Assembly: GCA_009809945.1 (NCBI GenBank)
Contig: WTPW01001606.1
Location: forward strand, 42,282 to 106,281
Direction of reading: 5' to 3'
DNA from: Gigaspora margarita
Lineage: Eukaryota; Glomeromycota; Glomeromycetes; Diversisporales; Gigasporaceae
DNA: 64,000 bases
Every line of letters begins with the position of its first letter. Position 1 is the first letter of the stretch. The notes under the pieces are model-generated. The model did no database searches. It was not told the DNA's origin and saw only the letters and a program-made list of their open reading frames with translations. A program made the translations under genes and the position numbers. Shown piece after piece: positions 59,536 to 64,000 of this stretch.

Positions 59536-60374
59536 ACTTATCCCTTAGATTGTAACACAGGCAAATTTGCCTGCATATTTTAAAATTTTTAATAAAATTT
59601 TAAATATTGATTTTAGCTATATCTTTTCTAAGTAAAAAATATTCTTTGAGTTTTGTTTTAATAACTTTGTTATGAAAATTTTTTAAAATTATTAGAAAAC
59701 TTTAGTATAATCAAAGTTTAAAGTTCTTGTATTAGCATTTTTACTACAGTCGTCCCTCATTAATATCAACTCCGTTAATATCAACCTAAGCCACAAAATG
59801 AATTTTTATAAATTTTTATATATTTAAAATTCCTTCATATATATCAACTTTAATATAATTCTCTCGTTAATATCACTATCAACATAAATTTAAACAAATT
59901 CAAATGGGTTGATATAAACGAGAGTAGACTGTATTAAAATTTTTCTTTAGATTTTCTTAAATTTTATATGTTTCCGTCTATAAAAAAATTTTTATTTCTA
60001 ATACAAGCCTTAATTTTTACAAATAAATCATTAAAGTTGCAATAATAAAAGTTATTATCCTTTATATAAACTACAATATTGTTTTAAGAACTATAGCTTT
60101 AAAACTAAAACTAAACAATATTATAGAGAAATTGTAATAAAATTTTTTAAAAAATTTTTTTCGTAAAGTTATCTATTTTTAGCTTATATATAACTTAAAT
60201 TTTTTTCTTTACAATACAAAAACTAATTTTGCAAAAAAGTAATCCTTATTTTTAAATATAATTGTACAAAGTTTTATTTAATTATCTTGGTATTTAAAAA
60301 AAGTAAATCAGTGCAAAAAAAGTACAAAAACGCAGGCAAATTTGCCTGTGTTCTACTACAATCTAAGGGATAGT
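59536..60374. mobile_element. DNA element with CCCTTAGATTGTA ends, 839 bp
   Basis: Ends ACTTATCCCTTAGATTGTAA and ACTATCCCTTAGATTGTAGT, followed on both sides by the palindrome CAGGCAAATTTGCCTG. A 5-6 bp duplication (ATTATA / ATTATG) is possible. A pogo-type MITE lies inside. Non-coding. Confidence 0.75.
59747..59931. mobile_element. pogo/Tigger-type MITE, 185 bp
   Basis: Ends CAGTCGTCCCTCATTAATAT and CAGTCTACTCTCGTTTATAT, flanked by TA (59745-59746, 59932-59933). Nested in 59536-60374. Same end type as 23626-23948 but a different subfamily. Confidence 0.85.
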
Positions 60375-60479
60375 ATTATGGAATTGTAGTATTGTAGTAT
60401 TAAATAATTTATAGTATTGTATGGGTTGTAGTAAATATTATATATGGGTTCATATTCTATACCAATGGTATGGGATTTA

Positions 60480-61130
60480 AATATAAACTCATGTGCTTGG
60501 GCCTGACCCAGGTCTGATACACTTGGGTTAAAACCCAACCCAGGTCTGACCCACCTTATGTCAAACCTGACCCAGATCTGACCCACCTCATGTCAAACCT
60601 GATCCGGGTCTGACCCAACCTAACCCAATTCAGTTGAACCTGGGTCGATAATAGTTGCTATATAGTAAAGTCTAAATTTTACTATATAAATTGATAATAC
60701 CCACTTAAGTAAACTTGTTTGAAAGATTAAAATGCATATACACTAAAATTTTTATCCAAATCAGAGAAAATTTTATTACTAGACTTTTAATTTTTACGTT
60801 CAATGAAAAAATTAAAATCTTTTTAAAAAATATGTTCGACAAACATTAAAATTAAAAGTCAAATAATAAAATTTCTTAAAATTTTAAACTATATATATTT
60901 TGTTCTTTCAAACAAGTTTACATAAGCAGCTTTTATCGATTTATATAGTAAAATTTTGACTTTACTATGTAGCAACTACTTGTGATTATTGAATATAATC
61001 TGATCTGAGTTAACCTAACCTAGGTTTTCTCTGACCTGGATCTGACCCGACTCATGTTTTATTTAACCTGACCCAACCCAGATTGGGTCAGATCCGAGTT
61101 GGGTTGGTCAGATCTGACCCAGCTAAAACC
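60480..61130. repeat. GACCCAGGTCTGACCCA-rich repeat block with a foldback inside
   Basis: 60500-60645 and 61005-61125 consist of variants of AACCTGACCCAGATCTGACC in both orientations, which gives long imperfect inverted arms. The middle is a foldback MITE (60654-60976). A related GGGTTTGGGC-type patch is at 47630-47800. Minus-strand frame 60356-60586 is a shadow. Confidence 0.65.
60654..60976. mobile_element. Foldback MITE, copy 2 (323 bp)
   Basis: Sister of 26877-27201. Ends GTTGCTATATAGTAAAGTC and GTTGCTACATAGTAAAGTC, flanked by TA (60652-60653, 60977-60978). Confidence 0.85.
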
Positions 61131-61629
61131 TCTAATGTGCGTAATAAGTTATTATATATACTCATTGTTCAGAGTGAAGCATAGAACTTATACTTCTACG
61201 CTTAGTGATAACTAAAACTACTTTTTTGATATGATTATATCAAAATAATCAAAAACATAGTTGTAGCATTTTCTGTCTGTCATGCCGCATACCTATATTT
61301 GTATAGTAGTGCAACAACTATAGAAGTTTTACATGCTTTTTATACAATACTATACTAAAAATAATTATAGAACTCAGATATGACAATAAGATTTATTTTT
61401 TAATTTTTTTTTATATCTTTCTTGTAGATTTCTATTTTATGCACTTGGATCTAGATTTACATTCCTCACCTCCTTTATGTACTCATAGGTAATCTACAGA
61501 AGTACAAAAAGATAAGTTTTTTTTTGTTCGCTTTTTTTTAGTAGTTTTGTTATTCTTTTTAACACACTAAAATATTTTGTAGTTTTTTCAAAAAGTTCCT
61601 GTTTCTTGTAGTAGTGATTCAACTTGATA
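61131..61629. other. AT-rich stretch before the kinase remnant
   Basis: No readable exon, although earlier kinase exons would be expected here or further upstream. No inverted ends seen. Confidence 0.4.
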
Positions 61630-61797
61630 GTGTCATATGGCAGATTTTTATATTCACATGACAAAGATCTAGCAATGCATATTTATTAGATGCAAAGTTT
61701 CTCAATTACTTTGGAACTGATGAATAAATGCTTAGATACAAATCCTCAAAATCAACCAACTGCTAGTGAATTAGCCAATACACTGTACACTGAATAA
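61630..61797 (+). pseudogene. Protein-kinase C-lobe remnant
   Basis: A plus-strand frame reads VSYGRFLYSHDKDLAMHIY, a TAG, MQSFSITLELMNKCLDTNPQ, then NQPTASELANTLYTE and TAA. LMNKCLDTNPQNQPTASEL corresponds to kinase subdomain XI, where Arg (RPT) is usual and Gln is seen here. HDKDLAMHI is typical of tyrosine-kinase-like proteins of arbuscular mycorrhizal fungi. Upstream subdomains are missing. The sequence after the stop leads into a tandemly repeated tail segment. Confidence 0.7.
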
Positions 61798-61819
61798 ATT
61801 TTTTATAAATCTGAAAAAT

Positions 61820-63109
61820 AAAAAAACTAAATTATATAAGCAAGTTGAGGATTTAAACAAAAATTTTTATTATATGATCAAGTTAAATTACCATGATTTG
61901 AATATCAAATATGTTCACAAACTATTTATACAAGTCGATTTTTAAATCTTTCAACACTTTCTAGACCAGATAATAATACTTCTATTTTTTTAATATAAAT
62001 CTTCGAATCTGTCAATATAGTAAATACAGGTAATTATATTTATCTTCTCAAATTGAATTCAAACTGTAGTTTTAGTATATTTATGTATATATATATTTTT
62101 AGTAAATCGACCTATTGATGATAAAATTCCCAATAGTAAGTAATTTTTTTTACTTATAATTAAACAGATTTATTGCTTATTTTTATCTTGGTATTTAGAT
62201 AAAAAACTGATTTATATAAGCAAGTTGAGGATTAGACAAATTTGTTATCATATGATCAAGTCAAATCAATACGATTTGAATATTAAACACCTCTACAAAC
62301 TATTTATACAAGTCAATTTTTGAATCTTTCAACACTTCCTAGACCAGGTAATAATACTTCTATTTTTTTAATATAAATCTTCAAATCTGTCAATATAGTA
62401 AATGCAGGTAATTATATCTATCTTTTTAAATTGAATTCGAACTTTAGTAAGTCAACCTATTAATGATAAAATTTTGATAGTAAGTGATTTTTTTTACTTA
62501 TAATTAAACAGATTTATTGTTTATTTTTATATTGGTATTTAGATAAAAAAACTGAATTATATAAGCAAGTTGAGGATTTAGACAAATTTTTTATTATATG
62601 ATCAAGTTAAATCGACACGATTTGAATATTAAACACATCCACAAACTATTTATACAAGTCAATTTTTGAATCTTTTAACACTTTCTAGACCAGGTAATAA
62701 TACTTTTATTTTTTTAATATAAATTTTTGAATCTGTCAATATAGTAAATGCAGGTAATTATATTTATCTTCTCAAATTGAATTCAAACTATAGTTTTTGT
62801 ATATTTATATATAATGATAAAATTTCTAATAGTAAATGATTTATATTGAATTATATAAGCAAGTTGAGGATTTAGACAAATTTCTTATCATATGATCAAG
62901 TCAAATCGATACAATTTGAATATCAAACATGTCATAAACTATTTATACAAGTTAATTTTTGAATTTTTTAACACTTCCTAGACCAGGTAATAATATTTAT
63001 ATTTTTTAATATATCATTATAAAAATTTCTGAATCTGTTAATATAGTAAATGCAGATAATAAATGATATTTATCTTTTCTAATTGAATTTATGTATATAT
63101 ATATTTAGT
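61820..63109 (+). repeat. Kinase tail segment repeated four times
   Basis: Four units anchored by TATATAAGCAAGTTGAGGAT at about 61834, 62214, 62559 and 62853 (spacing 380, 345 and 294 bp). Each unit carries a worn coding segment (LYKQVEDLDK, MIKSN..DLNIK, KLFIQV). Units 2-4 have a donor-like CCAG|GTAATAATAC, and units 2 and 3 are preceded by an acceptor-like TATTTAG. So a whole exon with part of its introns seems to have been tandemly duplicated. All units are worn. Confidence 0.75.
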
Positions 63110-63661
63110 AGGACCCCGAACAATCTATGTAATGTCATATTTGAAAAATCGCTAACAGAGGGCCGTTTTTTTAAAAAGGTTATATTTGAAAAGTAGGTAT
63201 TGGGTAAAAAGGTTATATTTGAAAACGGATAATGGACAAAATGAGTATATTTGAAAGAATGGTAACAGGGTACTTTTTTCAAATGTTATATTTGGAAAGT
63301 GATAATGGGAATAGTGAGTGTCGGTTCTGTTTTTTTTTTTTTTTTAGGGNNNNNNNNNNNNNNNNNNNNNNNNNNNNNNNNNNNNNNNNNNNNNNNNNNN
63401 NNNNNNNNNNNNNNNNNNNNNNNNNNNNNNNNNNNNNNNNNNNNNNNNNNNNNNNNNNNNNNNNNNNNNNNNNNNNNNNNNNGAGCGTTGGTGTTCAAAA
63501 AATTTTTTTTGAAAGCTTACATTTCGAAATTTGGGAACCGATACCAAAGTTGGTACCTGATATTTAAAATGTAGCTGATATATACCAAAGTGGAACCACT
63601 AACAGAAAAAATTTTTACTATGATGCTCAAATATAACCTTATATAGATTATTCAGGGTCCT
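63110..63661. mobile_element. AGGACCC-family MITE, 552 bp with N gap
   Basis: Ends AGGACCCCGAACAATCTATG and AGGACCCTGAATAATCTATA, with a perfect 8-bp duplication TATTTAGT (63102-63109, 63662-63669). The left interior repeats GGTTATATTTGAAAA. 133 bp are N (63350-63482). It inserted into the last kinase-tail unit. Confidence 0.9.
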
Positions 63662-64000
63662 TATTTAGTAAGTTGACCTATTGATGATAAAATTCACACT
63701 AGTATGTGATATTTGATTTACTTATAATTAACAAGATTTATTTTTAATTTTTTTTTTTTTTAAACTTTGGCAGTTTTGCTGAACATGTTTATTAGATTTT
63801 TAATTGACAAATAATTACATTTGGAACAAGAATACAACTAACCACACGTGCACTTTTGGTGCCTAATTTAAGTAGTCCACCCTAAGGTTCTACACTAGTT
63901 GCCATACCTGCAACCCAACTACAGGAATTGTCTAATTAAACTCTCTGATTTTACTCGCCTGTCCCCACTGCACCCTAATTCATACGATTTGACCTTATCT
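63662..64000 (-). other. End of the tail unit, then a poly-A-ended segment running off the window
   Basis: 63662-63740 continues the kinase-tail repeat. From about 63745 the minus strand reads as a less AT-rich sequence that ends in a run of about 14 A, so it may be a retroposed (SINE-like or mRNA-derived) copy whose start lies beyond 64000. No promoter box or coding frame can be judged from this part. Confidence 0.35.

Overview
The window looks like nuclear DNA of an arbuscular-mycorrhizal-type fungus (Glomeromycotina). It is very AT-rich. The recognisable families are ones that lineage has expanded: TPR repeats, BTB/BACK proteins, Sel1 repeats, protein-kinase tails, a Tc1/mariner-like DDE transposase, jockey/I-type LINEs with RNase H, and Ty3/gypsy elements. 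The organism call is inference from gene content. I see no intact host gene; nearly everything is a mobile element or a decayed gene.

Layout. 1-376 is an AT-rich TATATCGAT repeat. 377-10403 is a minus-strand Ty3/gypsy fossil with two LTRs and three MITEs inside it. 11170-14625 is a 29-bp minisatellite split by a 2-kb T-rich element (12476-14475). 15329-19165 is a nested stack: a GGGCATC-ended element holds a Harbinger-type MITE and a long foldback; the foldback holds a tRNA-headed SINE; the SINE holds another T-rich element. 20194-22235 is an inverted second copy of the 2-kb element. 22946-25395 is a decayed DDE transposase with one MITE in its intron and one in an exon. 25420-29543 is a field of MITEs and foldbacks.

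The most interesting block is 30812-38322. A minus-strand host gene remnant (BTB/BACK, then TPR repeats) is split by a 5.7-kb transposon (31449-37144) with TTAA target duplications. That transposon encodes, apparently in one polypeptide, a DDE-type transposase, a four-cysteine finger and a RecQ-family helicase. The TPR frame reads straight across the reconstructed empty site.

38491-43090 holds MITEs, a 1.6-kb foldback and an interstitial telomere-like triplet. 43091-47494 is a LINE interrupted by a second copy of the GGGCATC element. 48086-58791 is bounded by inverted 20-bp ends and contains fragments of cellular genes, an uncharacterised zinc-finger/homeodomain-like gene family member (51995-55273) and Sel1 fragments. 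58869-61130 holds more MITEs and GACCCA-rich repeats. 61630-63109 is a kinase remnant whose tail segment is tandemly repeated four times, followed by another AGGACCC MITE.

The in-frame stops in the DNA transposons and host-like genes are mostly TGA or TAG where Trp is expected and TAA where Gln is expected. This fits C:G to T:A decay better than recoding. Three N gaps (12924-13252, 50020-50108, 63350-63482) lie next to poly-T or poly-A runs.
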